NCBI GenBank assembly: GCA_029168955.1
Contig: JAPDOI010000021.1
Coordinates: 708,001-772,000, forward strand
Source: Aplectana chamaeleonis
Lineage: Eukaryota > Nematoda > Chromadorea > Rhabditida > Cosmocercidae
Direction of reading: 5' to 3'
DNA length: 64,000 nucleotides
A model generated the notes under the pieces. The model had not been told where the DNA came from. It made no database searches and saw only the letters and a program-made list of their open reading frames with translations. Position 1 is the stretch's first letter. Each line of letters opens with the position of its first letter. This document shows positions 10,394 through 20,401 of the stretch, in pieces. The translations under genes were made by a program, and so were the position numbers.

Positions 10394-11379
10394 TGCATTT
10401 GGCGAATCTTGAAAAAATTCAAATCTGAAAGTAACATTTCGAAAATTCGATGTTCATTTAAGCTTCCAAGATCCGAAGCCTGAGGCCAATGAATCTTCAG
10501 GCACAAATTCAGCTTCTTTAATATCAAGGAAGCCCCGTATTGGAGGCTCATGGCGGTCGGTCGCGGCTGCCGCAACTCTCACCGCGGGCGCGGCGACGCG
10601 ATCAGGAGGCGCGGCCGCGGTCAGCGAAGGGCGGGGCTGCGATACTGTAGTGACAGCTGGCAGCCTGTCCGCGAGTAACGGCGGCGAGCACTTTTGGGTG
10701 CACTAAGTCTCGGACCCCCGAAATCCCCTTTTTTAAACGTTTATATCTCAGAAACTACCTGAAATTAAAATATGTATTTTGGTGAGGAATTTTCTCCTAG
10801 GCCAACAGCCTTTTCGATTCAAGGAAGGGAGGGAAACTCTGACGTTTGGCTAAGTTTGAGGTGGGTTAAAAAATTAGATTTGGACGTTTTCTCCGGGAGC
10901 CATCCCAAATGTGTAAAATACAAAGTATAGCAGAAAATTTATTTGCATAAAATGTTCTGATCGTTAACATTCATCGAGTTTCATCCGTAAACTTCATCCC
11001 AGTGCCCAAAATTCACGATTAACGCACGCGTTTGAACGGGCGTCGGGCTGTTTTTTTTTCAATTTTCGTATATTCAGCCCGCCCAATTTTTTTCTGGATG
11101 AATGTTGGTTGGGCTAGTGGTGAACTGCTGGAAATTTGTAAAATCGGCCTACTGCCAACTTTTTTCGAGGATGATTTTTGATGGGGTTACGGGCGGGCTA
11201 TTTTTATACAGTTCCATTTTATTTTTTCCTTGGATTCCAGCTGTGTTTTTTAAATGAAAAACAGAAGGACCGAATTTTTCCTGAAGGGGGGGTCGTTATA
11301 ATTTTCCATATTTTTGGGTGCGGACCGACTTCCGATGGGGGGTCGTGAGTATTTTTCGGCCTTTGCCAACGGGCTGCTG
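10394..11379. other. Gene-free stretch with a GC-rich island
   Basis: About 10550-10690 is very rich in CGCGGC and GGCGGC compared with its AT-rich surroundings. AGCCCGCCC motifs near 11075 recur at 13282-13392 as hairpin ends. No gene seen. Confidence 0.4.
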
Positions 11380-11900
11380 TACCCTGCTCTCGGGGCCGCT
11401 CCTGGAAAGTGACTACGAGTCACTTTCTGGACGATTTTTGACTGCTGAGGGGGTCTCCCTCACGGTCCTCAGCGAGGGAAGCTCCCTTGCTGTCGACCGT
11501 GGCGAGGGTTATGTCCTTGTCGCGGACTGCTGTGGGGGTGACCCTCTGCTGCGGGCCGTGGCTTGGATCGTATTCTTATTGGGGGAGACCCGCTACCACA
11601 GAAGGGGTGTGACCCCGCCCCCAGCACCACGTGCTTCTATCATAGGACGACGTGCTGTCGCGTGGGAAACGGGGGTGAGGCAAAAGTTTTTCCTGTCTCC
11701 ATCACGTAGTCCTATCGAACAGGCCACGTGCTTTAGCGTGGGAAATACGGTGCGGCAAAAGTTTTGCCTTGCTACGCCACGCAGTCCTATCGAACAGGCC
11801 ACGTGCTGCTGCGTGGGAAACGGGGTTGCGGCAAGGTTTTTGTCTCTCTGCGCCACGTAGTCCTATCGAACAGGCCACGTGCTTTTCGTAGCAGCACGTA
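11380..11900. repeat. GC-rich dispersed repeat followed by 75-bp tandem repeats
   Basis: The first part carries GGAAAGTGACTACGAGTCAC and related phrases found again near 18.66, 39.44, 54.57 and 61.14 kb. From about 11640 to 11880 a 75-bp unit containing TCCTATCGAACAGGCCACG repeats (unit anchors near 11710, 11785 and 11860). Because 75 is a multiple of three, several frames stay open and produce long but repetitive ORFs (up to 180 codons). These are judged non-coding. Confidence 0.7.
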
Positions 11901-12606
11901 CTGCTGCGAAAGTTCCTTTCAACTCGACTAGGTACCCGATTAGAAAACCTGTCGTGGTCAAATCGGACCCCCCCCCGACTCTCTGAGTTAGAGCAGTTCT
12001 CTAGGTCCGCACACGGGAAGTAGGAGCGATCATCGAAGATGAATACGAGCCTATTTATTTCGAACAAATTGAGGACCCTCCAGGCGTTTGCCACCATTAA
12101 TTTCAAAAACGGTTTCACGCTGCGAAATTTTGTGCGTTTTGAGAGAGAGGTTCATAGAAAAGAAAAAACTCTTAAGTCGATTAGGCACGCACATATGTCG
12201 TCGGTATGAGATTTGGAAGCTTGTCACTATATTTGAAGCGTGCGTGGCTTCTAGCAATCCACCTGCAGAGTACTGCATTCCGAGATGGTCAATAACCCTA
12301 ACACTGTTACTCAAACAGTGTGATGTATCACAGATGGGGGTCGGACCTTCGACCAACCAAAAACCAGGATAGGCTTCTATCAGGGGTGAAGGGATTTTGA
12401 GAGCCGTGCCATTAGTATAAAAGTGACGGCAAACTGGGACGGCAGAATGAGATCAAGATAAGAGGTCGAAATAATACTGGAGATTAAATTGAGAGGGCAC
12501 AATGAGACGAGAGATAAAAAAAGAAACTGAAATGTGAACGAAACAACTGTGGAAAACAAATGAGGCAGGATATGAAATGGAGATTGCAAATGAGGCAGGA
12601 ACTCAC

Positions 12607-12799
12607 AAGAAGAGGTGGCAGTTTTTTGGTGGAGAAGACATGCAAGACAGTAGACGACAGTAGCATGGCCATCGTTAATGCTTCCGGCATGTAAGCGGAG
12701 TCATGGCCAGGTAAAGTGTGCCACCAAAGCACTCCTGGATATGTCAGCAGCAGTGGTGTTGAGTATTCGCTGTCATCGATGTCATTCAAACGGGCTATC
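12607..12799 (-). CDS. Candidate internal exon, unidentified protein
   Basis: Between an acceptor (TTGACAG, exon start 12799) and a donor (GTGAGT, exon end 12607) the minus strand holds 64 codons with no stop and natural composition. It includes NDIDDSEYSTPLLLTYPG, then VLWWHTLPGHDSAYMPEALT and a hydrophobic MAMLLSSTVLHVF run. One base of the first codon comes from the preceding exon and it ends in phase 0. No family recognised. It may belong with the minus-strand exons at 15700-15879 and 17431-17605, but the phases require at least one more exon between. Confidence 0.4.
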
Positions 12800-13109
12800 C
12801 TGTCAACGAAATGACACAGATGTTCTTTAAATTCGTAATCTAAGATGCATTTTCAGGCGATTTAGGAATCACAAGTTCGATTCACCAGAAGTTAAAATTT
12901 TAAACAAGGCTGGGAAACTATGAATAATTATTTGTTTTAGAAGAGTGATATCTCGGTGATATATCTTGCAATTTCCTCCGCGAGATTGACCTGTTAGGCA
13001 ATTTCCAATGTGGGATATCGCCTGAAGCACAAGATTTTTAACGATCTGAGGGCACAAAGGTGCAGTTTCGGGCACGAAAACTACATTGAGAATATGACTG
13101 TCAGCATTT

Positions 13110-13440
13110 GAAAACATGCCCAAAATTTCATGAACGCAGTTTGAAGCCGAAGTGCGGGGTCCTTGAAAAAATGTCAAAGTCCAGGATTGTAATGAAAAAT
13201 TTGCAAGATTTTTTTTGAAATTCTAATTAGGGAGATTGCTGCAGCGTGCGGAAAACCTAGTCCTGGACCCAAACAACTAACTAAATTTTTTCAGCCCGCT
13301 CAAAACGGTCCCTGGAAACCTATTTTTAGGTGTGACACAATCGATTGTAACACACTTAGAATAGATCTTCAATGATAGTTTTGGGCGGGCTAATAAAACT
13401 TAATTAGTTATTTGGGTCCAGTACTTGAGTAGTAGACCCC
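13110..13440. repeat. Dispersed element with TCCTGGACTTTGACATTTT and AGCCCGC hairpin
   Basis: 13110-13270 matches 55480-55680 at many points (GTCCTTGAAAAAATGTCA, ATTCTAATTAGGG). Within it, 13282-13392 forms a hairpin with ends AGCCCGCTCAAAAC and GTTTTGGGCGGGCT. The 102-codon open frame on the minus strand over this block (12869-13177) partly overlaps the repeat and is therefore not listed as a gene. Confidence 0.5.
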
Positions 13441-14092
13441 TCTTGTATAACATTTTCCAAGTGAGAGATCTCAGTTCCTTCAACTAAGCTCGGTATAAGC
13501 GACCACCACGTGCCCAACCCCTTCAGTCACCACCACGGACCACACCCCTTTTGTCAATTTTTGGGCTCAATAGCGACGGACGAGCAAATTTCAACCGCGT
13601 ATTTGATTTTCGCTTCCTTGCGGTTTTTCCTTCTCCTCGTGGTTCGCTCTCTCGCAACGACAGCTAGTGAAGAGAAATACAGGCCTGAGACAACTCGTCC
13701 ACAAAATGCTCGCCCACAAAATATAGGGCTTTCTAAAGAACCATAACATCGCTTATAGGGGACGAGCCATTTCGGAGCTACCATTGTGATCAGCGTGCGA
13801 CTCTAAGATAAGCGTAAAATCTGAAAATTGATCTATTGGGTGTCCTGGGCCTTTATGAACTGTCTCGGATTGGGAAACAGCTCGGAAATTGTTCATTCGT
13901 TGTGCATAATATTTCCTCTTTTTCCAGACTCCAACTCCTCCAGTCGAGTCCTGTTCTACTCCAAAGGCAAGTTTTGCTTTTCCTTGTTCAAATGGGTGGG
14001 CAAGTATGTTGACACTATATTCCGGCGTGATACGGCGCGTCTAGAGATGATCGGACAGTGGTCCTCATAGCAGCTCCGGCAAGTATATTTAA

Positions 14093-14658
14093 AGGCACAG
14101 TTCACGATAAATTTCGTCCTTGAATTTTCAAAGAAAAACAATTGTGGTAGGCTTCATCGGCAGGACAGTGTTGGAAAAACGGATCTAAACGCATTCTCAA
14201 AGGCAAAAAACGGCTTTGAAAAACTATTCTAGTGGGCAAGTCCGGCCTCTAGTTGTTGTCATCGACACCGACACGTCTCTATCACTGCCACGCTTTGACC
14301 TGCGACCATCAGCAGTTGTTTTCATCGAATTAGGCAATGGATTGGACAGATGTTTTGCCTAGCGAAGATTTCACGGATGTTTTCGACAATTAATTCTCAA
14401 ATCTATTGTCTCTTTTAATGAAAAACCACTGCCGATGATCGCAGGTCAAAGCGTGGCAGTGATAGAGACGTGTCGGTGTTGACGACAACAACTAGACCCA
14501 AGAAGCCAGACTTTCCCACTGAGGTGATCTTCAAAACCGCTTTTTTGCCTCTGGGAAGGCTTTCGAGTCCGTTTTTTGAACACTGTTCCGCTTCTGGGGG
14601 CGACCGCCATTGTTTTTCGAAGAAAGCTCGAGGACGAAGTTTATCGTGAACAGTGCCT
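14093..14658. mobile_element. Miniature foldback element, AGGCACAGTTCACG ends
   Basis: 566 bp flanked by TTAA on both sides. Ends are AGGCACAGTTCACGATAAA and its complement ending CGTGAACAGTGCCT. The inner parts are also inverted: GTCATCGACACCGACACGTC near 14258 pairs with GACGTGTCGGTGTTGACGAC near 14470. No coding capacity. It belongs to the same TTAA/AGGCA group as the other miniature elements here. Confidence 0.82.
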
Positions 14659-14670
14659 TTAAAATATATA

Positions 14671-14824
14671 CTGACTAGGGAACCTCGCTAGCCATGTATG
14701 GGCTTTTGAGAGACTGTAAATGTTTCTTGGTCAACTCGGATACGCTCTTTCCGAATCTGTCCTTGGATTTTGCTACGGACCTCAGGTTAACAAGTTATTA
14801 CTGGTTAAAGTTACAACGTTGTAA
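14671..14824 (+). pseudogene. Coding-like fragment, diverged copy of 17227-17397
   Basis: Reads LGNLASHVWAFERL, an in-frame stop, then MFLGQLGYALSESVLGFCYG and further to a TAA at 14822-14824. It aligns at protein level with the minus-strand segment at 17227-17397, including the final KV..L and the stop, with mostly conservative changes. It lies just outside the right end of the miniature element at 14658. Family not recognised; it could be a duplicated terminal exon or an unknown repeat. Confidence 0.35.
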
Positions 14825-15189
14825 TTCACAGATTTTTGAAATTCTCGTGTATCGAGCGAGTGCTTCGTGATTTGAACAGCAGAACAACAGTGACAAGAAC
14901 AGAAATGTTACTCAAGCTTACAGAATCCGAGCGCTGCGGTCCCCATAACAAAAATGGGCAGTGCTTGGCGGGCGCTCGTGTTGAGAATGCTTGCTGAAAT
15001 GTGGCATTTTCAAACATTCATAAAATCTTCTAAAAAGGTCGTAACATCTTATAGGGCTATTTTTTCTTGTTAAGGAAGTCACTAAAAACATTTTCAGCCC
15101 AAAATACGAAAAAAATTCGTCCTCGATCACCAAAATTGTATGGGGTACCCCATGAAAAAAACTCGAAATTTTTTTTCTCGGATTTGAAG

Positions 15190-15494
15190 CAGGGATGAGC
15201 GGAACGAAAATATGAAATTTCGGAAATCGGTTTTCGGGTTTCGGAACCAAATTTTTTTTATCGGGTTTCGGAAATCGGGCGCGAAACGTCTGAAAATGCG
15301 CGGAAATGCGGGTTTCGGAACGCGAAACGCGGAAAAATTCAGAAATTATCTGATATTTTCTTTATCCCAGATGACCCGATATTTTCGCATTCCGCAGCGT
15401 TTTTTGCGGTTTTCGGAATGCGGAACGCGGAATGCCAAAAATGCGCGAAACTGCGGGTTTCGGAACGCGAAACGCGGAACTCCGCTCATCCCTG
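15190..15494. mobile_element. CAGGGATGAGCGGA miniature element
   Basis: Begins CAGGGATGAGCGGAAC and ends CCGCTCATCCCTG. The interior is built from variations of TTTCGGAAATCGG and AACGCGGAA. The same ends or their partial copies occur near 27781, 30804, 32764, 38440-38598 and 55951. Open frames through it are by-products of the simple repeats. Confidence 0.8.
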
Positions 15495-15699
15495 ATTTGA
15501 AGCTAGGCAATCTCGTTCGAAAGCTGATCCGGAAAAATTTCTTCTCGATCCACACCCGGATTCAACGAAAACTGCTCGAGATAGCTGCGGTGATAACCTT
15601 CATGTGGCAGCAATATACGAATTTCAAGATAGGAAGTCTTTAAAATTCAGCACTGATGGTACATTTAAAAGAAGTGAACGGAACAGATAAGAGATTTAC

Positions 15700-15879
15700 C
15701 CACTGCACAGTGGATGCATGCTGGTTCCTGGCAATCCTTTTCACAGCAGTTGACAGTCTCAAGCTCTAAAAGGTAATATGCCGGACTGATAAAGGATCCG
15801 GGATTGTGGTCAACGTATCCAGCTCTGTGCCAGGAATACTTTAGAAACTTGACGAACCGAGGAGCACGAAACATGCTTG
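15700..15879 (-). CDS. Candidate internal exon, cysteine-rich end, unidentified protein
   Basis: Bounded by an acceptor (TTATAG, exon start 15879) and a donor (GTAAAT after exon end 15700), the minus strand reads SMFRAPRFVKFLKYSWHRAG, then YVDHNPGSFISPAYYLLELE, then a cysteine-rich CCEKDCQEPACIHC. Its starting phase fits the end phase of the candidate exon at 17431-17605, which supports joining them. The composition is that of a real protein. No family recognised. The CX3CX5CX2C-like cluster could bind metal or form disulfides. Confidence 0.45.
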
Positions 15880-16339
15880 CTATAACTTGCTATAGAACCA
15901 CAGAAAGACATATGTTAATTAATGACTCTAGACATAAAGTATTGATAATAGAACAACCTTAAGTATAGTTTGATATTATAGAAAAAACTTTGACAAGTAC
16001 TCAATTTTTGAATGTTCTGACCATTTGTCAAGACGCTGCAAAAATGAAGCAAATCAATCTTTGGAAAACCCAGTCATAGAAAAACATTGTTATATCCATT
16101 TTTTGCAAAAGTGCGCGAGCATATCGGCAGTGACTGGAATCGAACTCCTGACCGCATGCCTATAACCGCCGCTCCCTACCTGCTACTCCTTCCAATGACG
16201 GTGGTGTGGGGCGAAATAGCTGTGAAGACTTCGAGGCATTACCACGGAACTCCACTTTGGAGCTGTTTCTTGCTGGATATGGTGTGATCAACATAAATGT
16301 ACCTACTAATATTGCATGAATTGGTGAAATAACCCTTAA

Positions 16340-16813
16340 AGACACAGTCCAAGCTCAGGGGTAATTTTTGATATTGTAGTCCGGCCGCCGTGTATAGCAA
16401 CCCTGCCAAACGCGAAATCTCAATTCGCTCAAATAAGCGAGAAAAAGCGAGGAAAAAGTCGGCCACGCCCCCTTGAAAGAAAAAAATGGGTGACGCCCAC
16501 CGACAAGTTTCCGATTTGAATAGGGAAGAGAAGCGCGATTGAATTTACTCAAAATCTATGTTCTTCGATTTGTTTTTGGTCTGGCTTTAAATTTGGCCTG
16601 CTTTAGAACGATGGCTGCAAATAACGAGAAAATACAGGCTCGAGACAACTCGTCCGCGAACTTACAGCCGTTCAAAATTGAAATTTTTGAGGAGCTGTAA
16701 CTTCGTTCGTAGTGGGTTCTGAGCGATTCTGAAAACACCATTGTGATCAGCGTAAAAGTTTCTCCAAGATAAGCAGGAAAACAAAAATTCGATTCTGAGG
16801 TTGGACTGTGCCT
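16340..16813. mobile_element. Miniature element, AGACACAGTCC/GGACTGTGCCT ends
   Basis: 474 bp flanked by TTAA. Relative of 5569-5992: shares CCTGCCAAACGCGAAATCTCA. Carries the two-box core: GACAACTCGTCCGC near 16643 and TAACTTCGTTCG near 16697. Its right TTAA (16814-16817) is also the left TTAA of the next element. Confidence 0.8.
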
Positions 16814-16817
16814 TTAA

Positions 16818-17206
16818 AGGCAGCGTTCACGATGATCATCCTCGTTGACTTTCCACACTAAAATGATAGGCGAGAAGGATCTTAGACTCCCAGTGTCGAA
16901 AGAACGGTAGAAACGAGTCAAGAGCTGCAAAATGATGGCTGCAAACAAGCGTTTTGGTGCCCCAGACACGCCCCGTGCCCCAGATCCGCTCCTCGAAAGG
17001 AACAAATGAAGACTCAGATTATAGGAATGATCAAGTGAAGGAAGTGCTGATAAGTGAGCTGTTTGCTTCATTGCACTGATAGGTATCATCCTTCTAGCGG
17101 TCAATTCCTCCACGCTCAAAAATCAACGTACACAAGAGAGGGCCTATTTTTTGCTCAAAAACGCGTCTTCCGTGTCCTTTTTAAGCATGCCTTGCTATAT
17201 AGGGCA
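16818..17206 (-). mobile_element. Miniature element, GATGATCATC family, 3'-truncated copy
   Basis: Starts AGGCAGCGTTCACGATGATCATCCTCG and matches 31535-31925 and 53795-54243 in inverted orientation up to GCTATATAGGGCA at 17206, where similarity stops; the far end is missing. (The quoted start is split here as AGGCAGCGTTCACG and GATCATCCTCG.) It abuts the preceding element through one TTAA. Confidence 0.75.
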
Positions 17207-17226
17207 CTTGATAGCGAAATAGCTGA

Positions 17227-17397
17227 TTACAAGGAAATAACTTTAAAGGGCAATAACTTGGTAACCTGCGATCCGTAGCCAAATCCAATGGCAGAATCGG
17301 AAAGAGCGTGTCCGTGTCCTAATTGACCAAGAGGCCATAACAGATTTTCGAAAGCCGATACATGGGTAGCAAGTTTCCCTAGTGAGCTCGTTAATAA
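17227..17397 (-). pseudogene. Coding-like fragment with conserved stop, copy of 14671-14824
   Basis: The minus strand reads LGKLATHVSAFENLLWPLGQ, then LGHGHALSDSAIGFGYGSQ and on to KVISL and a TAA at 17227-17229. Its diverged partner at 14671-14824 keeps the same frame and stop position. It lies directly downstream of the candidate exon at 17431-17605. A neighbouring frame is also open, so the coding frame is not certain. Confidence 0.35.
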
Positions 17398-17430
17398 GTA
17401 CTGAACCAAATTCAATGTCAAAGTACTCAC

Positions 17431-17605
17431 AATGATGAAAAGCTGCCGATTTGAGACAACCCATAACTGCGCTCAGATAAAAGCATTGTTCATTTGGAAG
17501 GTGGGCTCCAATTCTGTGATAGAAATTGTTGTAGTAGAGCTCCTTCATAAACTGCTGCCCATTCGGCCGAGACGCATGGTCTGTGATGTGAAATTTAGTT
17601 CCCAT
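17431..17605 (-). CDS. Candidate exon, unidentified protein
   Basis: From an ATG at 17605 (preceded by AAG) to a GTGAGT donor at 17430 the minus strand reads MGTKFHITDHASRPNGQQF, MKELYYNNFYHRIGAHLPN, then a cysteine-containing EQCFYLSAVMGCLKSAAFHH. It has aromatic-rich, natural composition and ends in phase 1, which fits the exon at 15700-15879. The frame also remains open upstream of the ATG, so this may be an internal exon with an unseen acceptor. It lies opposite the presumed intron before the plus-strand exon at 17630. No family recognised. Confidence 0.42.
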
Positions 17606-17629
17606 CTTGGCACAAATGTGACATTTCAG

Positions 17630-17833
17630 GGTTCTTCGACTGGTGTTATATTGGGCACACCGGTGATGACTCGCCGTCGAGTTGCAAACGATGAAGAAGT
17701 TGCTGAGGAATCGAAACCTTCGCTGGAGAGTTTCAGCAAAGGAATAGTGCCTTTCGAAGCTCATGAAGAAGACACACCTCATAAGGGTTTCCTCAAGAAA
17801 ATAATGGGTAAACTGAAGAAACTCACTCGTTAA
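17630..17833 (+). CDS. Candidate terminal exon, unidentified charged protein
   Basis: A consensus acceptor (ACATTTCAG, ending 17629) opens 67 codons to a TAA at 17831-17833. It reads GSSTGVILGTPVMTRRRVAN, then an acidic DEEVAEESKPSLESFSKG, and ends with a basic tail GFLKKIMGKLKKLTR. Composition and codon choice look genuine, with the opposite strand showing the His/Cys/Arg-rich pattern of a shadow. A short echo of HKGFLKK with the same bases recurs at about 18004-18032, indicating a partial local duplication. No family recognised; earlier exons not found. Confidence 0.42.
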   Translation, partial: GSSTGVILGTPVMTRRRVANDEEVAEESKPSLESFSKGIVPFEAHEEDTPHKGFLKKIMGKLKKLTR

Positions 17834-18448
17834 TGAAAATTTCGCTCATCTACAAATGGGGAAGTACCCGTCAATATGTTAGACTTCGCAGTCATCTCAA
17901 GGCACAATGACGGGATATTGACGATCCTTCAATTCTGCCTCAGCCCAAGCTCCTGTTTTTGAAAAATGAACTATATATATATTTGTTTCAATCATACTTC
18001 TTTTCATAAGGGTTTCCTTAAGAAAATGACGCAGAATTACATGTGTCGGTGTGGGTACGATCTCGTTTTGAATTTTCGCTTGCAAAAGTTAGTAGCGCAG
18101 TAGAATTTGCATTTATTATATTCAAAAGTGACGATTTCTTACCACTTCTGATAGGCTGTTGCTTTGTATTCTATACTTATTATATTAATAAGTGAGCTCA
18201 TCCATCGCTGCCAGCAGTCTCGCGATGGGTAGCCGGATGCCCCACACGAAAACACGAGACGTTTATTGTTGTGTAGGCACCTAGGCTAATTTTGGAACGA
18301 CAATTTCACCAAACTAGGGCATTTTTGGCCCTACTTGGTGAAAATTTACCTCAAATGTAGCTACATGTTATGAACTGTTATAAACTTTGGAATTTCTAGT
18401 GCGCCCAATCGCATGGTTGCTTCTTCCTCATGACCTCCGGCGAACCGG

Positions 18449-18606
18449 GTGGTGGTCGTAATGTTTCCCAACCGCAGAAGAGACAGGGAAACGGGGATGA
18501 GCCAAGTGCGTGATTGGACGAAACACCAGTAGGGTCCAAACACGCACCTCGGTCCTCCCCTGTTTCCCCCTCCCTTTTTTTGCAGTTGGGAAACATTACA
18601 ACCACC
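18449..18606. repeat. Foldback repeat, AATGTTTCCCAACCGCAG ends
   Basis: GGTCGTAATGTTTCCCAACCGC on the left pairs with GCAGTTGGGAAACATTACAACC on the right (each within 22 bases, quoted here in part: TGTTTCCCAACCGC and GCAGTTGGGAAACA). GGGAAACGGG and CCCCTGTTTCCC pair inside. A diverged relative lies at 44264-44447. Confidence 0.65.
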
Positions 18607-18763
18607 AGCAGAAAAATCCGCCCGTGTCCAAAATGATTCATGTCGAGATCTTCCAGATAGCGACTCGGGGTCACTCTCTAGGACCAGACACACAGTGTCG
18701 AGTAAACGTTCCGTAGGATGACGAGGTCAGCGAGGAACAAATGTTGCTAAATGTTGCGGTTCT

Positions 18764-18903
18764 TATTTAGATCTCTTGCTGGGAGGGGGTTGCCCGCCCA
18801 CTTTCCTGCCGCTGACCTATCACAGGAGCAGCGAAGACTGACGTGATAGGCCAACTGTGAGAAAATGGGCGGATAGTCTCCTCCCAGCAAGAGATCTAAA
18901 TCA
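18764..18903. repeat. Foldback repeat, TTTAGATCTCTTGCTGGGAGG ends
   Basis: About 140 bp with inverted ends TTTAGATCTCTTGCTGGGAG and CTCCCAGCAAGAGATCTAAA, and an inner CGCCCA / TGGGCG pair. No coding capacity. Inserted close to the preceding foldback block. Confidence 0.75.
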
Positions 18904-19345
18904 GTACCAATGTTGCATTTGAGTTTGACGGAGTGAGAGAATGTAACAGGCCGCTCCCGTCAAAAATTTCACGTTACCCTTTCAGCGAATTTCTTTTTTA
19001 TGGCTATTTTTACGCCCCCCCCCTCCCCTGTTGTCCCACGGAACAATAACTATGTGACCCTGAAGGGGGGGGGGTCGATGAAAAGAATTGTTCCACGTAA
19101 TGCCCGCGCCAGAGTTGTTCGATTGAGTCCTACCCGATGGATACGCACCAGATACGTTGCAATGTAAAAATGAACCACAAGGGTCCATCTGCGTCTTCTG
19201 TGGCTCACCCGTTCGATATTGGTGTTTCGCACGCAGTCGGCTGTAGAGTACATGTAGTACATGTTCATCTGCTGCCTCCCAGTACGTCCCAGACTCATAT
19301 TTGAGTTGTTATTGGCTGGCCTGGACTCAGTTGGTTTATCGGCAA

Positions 19346-19567
19346 CTAGTATGACAGGGGCCTGGGAACTCCGTTCACCCCATTCAAGGGTTTAATCCCT
19401 GGCGAGAGATTGAAGGGCTCATAATCACGTAGCGCCTTTTCACTTATGTCTCGAGTCAGTTGAATTTGATCCTTTTCCCTGCAGTCAAATTTATGCAGCA
19501 TTTGATGCTCGTATCGCAAAAAATTCTCACATATTTGGGAGAACTGCAGCCGCGAGGTGGGGTCCAA
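19346..19567 (-). CDS. Candidate exon, helical protein, unidentified
   Basis: The minus strand holds an open frame of 73 codons. A CTGCAG acceptor at 19543 and a GTGAAC donor at 19378 would define a 165-bp phase-0 exon reading FSQICENFLRYEHQMLHKFD, CREKDQIQLTRDISEKALRD and YEPFNLSPGIKPLNG. The charged, leucine-spaced pattern suggests alpha-helices. No family recognised. It could belong to the same minus-strand gene as the exons at 12.6-17.6 kb. Confidence 0.42.
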   Translation of the reverse strand: MDPTSRLQFSQICENFLRYEHQMLHKFDCREKDQIQLTRDISEKALRDYEPFNLSPGIKPLNGVNGVPRPLSY

Positions 19568-20397
19568 GTCATTACACGGTGATTACGATTGTCAAATTGA
19601 TTTATTGATATCGCCCCAGAGTTGTAATTGTGGTAATCAGTGTTGTTTCATTATTTGTCGGAGTATTTATCCCATATTTGAGTTTAGACTCGTGATAAGA
19701 ACTCACTTTCAGGTTCGGACGTCAAGTTGAGTTTTAATGTTTTAGCTGGTTGGGTCTAACTAAAAGCTTGATGTATTAAATTTGCTCTGGGTTCTTTGAA
19801 TTGTTGTCAAGCCGCTTCAGTTATTCTCCTAAGATTCGGGGCTTATGTGATAAATTATAATAAATATTGTTTTTGATATTCTCTATGCGTACTTGCAATT
19901 TTCCAATTTTCTTCGACGTCGGAATAGTAGCCGCAACTCTTCACAAGAATATCTTTAAACTTGTATGAACTCGACTAATCGAGATAGTTAAAAGTTACCA
20001 TCGAGAAATGTGTACCTATCAAACTCTGAAAACAGAAAAATCGAAGAGACATTCCTTGACTCTACTCGCATTCCTATCATACCTCTTTAGCATAAACGTT
20101 AATAAAGCTTGAACTGAGAAAAAGAAAGAAAAACAGCCCGGGACTCTTAGCTGGGCTTCAGTGAACGTAAACGTTTCAGTAGTACGAGAATTGAAGAGGG
20201 AGCCCAAGTTCGAATAGCGGTACTGCTACTAGCTACCAGTCACACCGATTGCTAGCACTGCAATTCGGGACGAATCGCAGCGATATTTGGGTCCCTTTTG
20301 GTATCGTAAATTGCATTGGTGCAAACTCGATTTACATATCTTATGACATATATCCTACGTTCCCAACTTCGCAGAGCTGGGCGGAGGCTGGTTTGTG
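19568..20397. other. Non-coding stretch with splice-like signals
   Basis: No clear gene. On the minus strand TTTTCTCAG followed by 31 bp and a GTATGA donor near 20080-20110, and TTTTCAG near 20030, could mark tiny exons, but frames are too short to support a call. Confidence 0.3.
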
Positions 20398-20401
20398 TTA
20401 A

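Noticed and set aside
11318..12118. ORFs of 180 and 138 codons over the 75-bp repeats
   Set aside because: Open on both strands because the repeat length is a multiple of three. No domain, Cys/Arg-rich composition.
12051..12356. 101-codon minus-strand frame (IDHLGMQYSAGGLLEATHAS)
   Set aside because: Composition is fairly protein-like, but the best acceptor gives a phase that does not fit the neighbouring exon at 12607-12799 and no donor or start supports it.
12869..13177. 102-codon minus-strand frame
   Set aside because: The first half is a dispersed repeat also present at 55.5 kb, where the frame is not kept.
14093..14658. piggyBac assignment for the TTAA-flanked elements
   Set aside because: The TTAA duplication fits, but the AGGCA ends are not the usual CC-type piggyBac ends and no transposase is present, so the superfamily is left open.
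15212..15643. 143-codon plus-strand frame
   Set aside because: It runs through the CAGGGATGAGCGGA element and owes its length to the TTTCGG repeats.
17243..17782. 179-codon minus-strand ORF taken as one gene
   Set aside because: Its first third is the shadow of the plus-strand exon at 17630-17833 (His/Cys/Arg-rich) and its last third is out of frame with the fragment shared with 14.7 kb. Only 17431-17605 is kept as a candidate exon.
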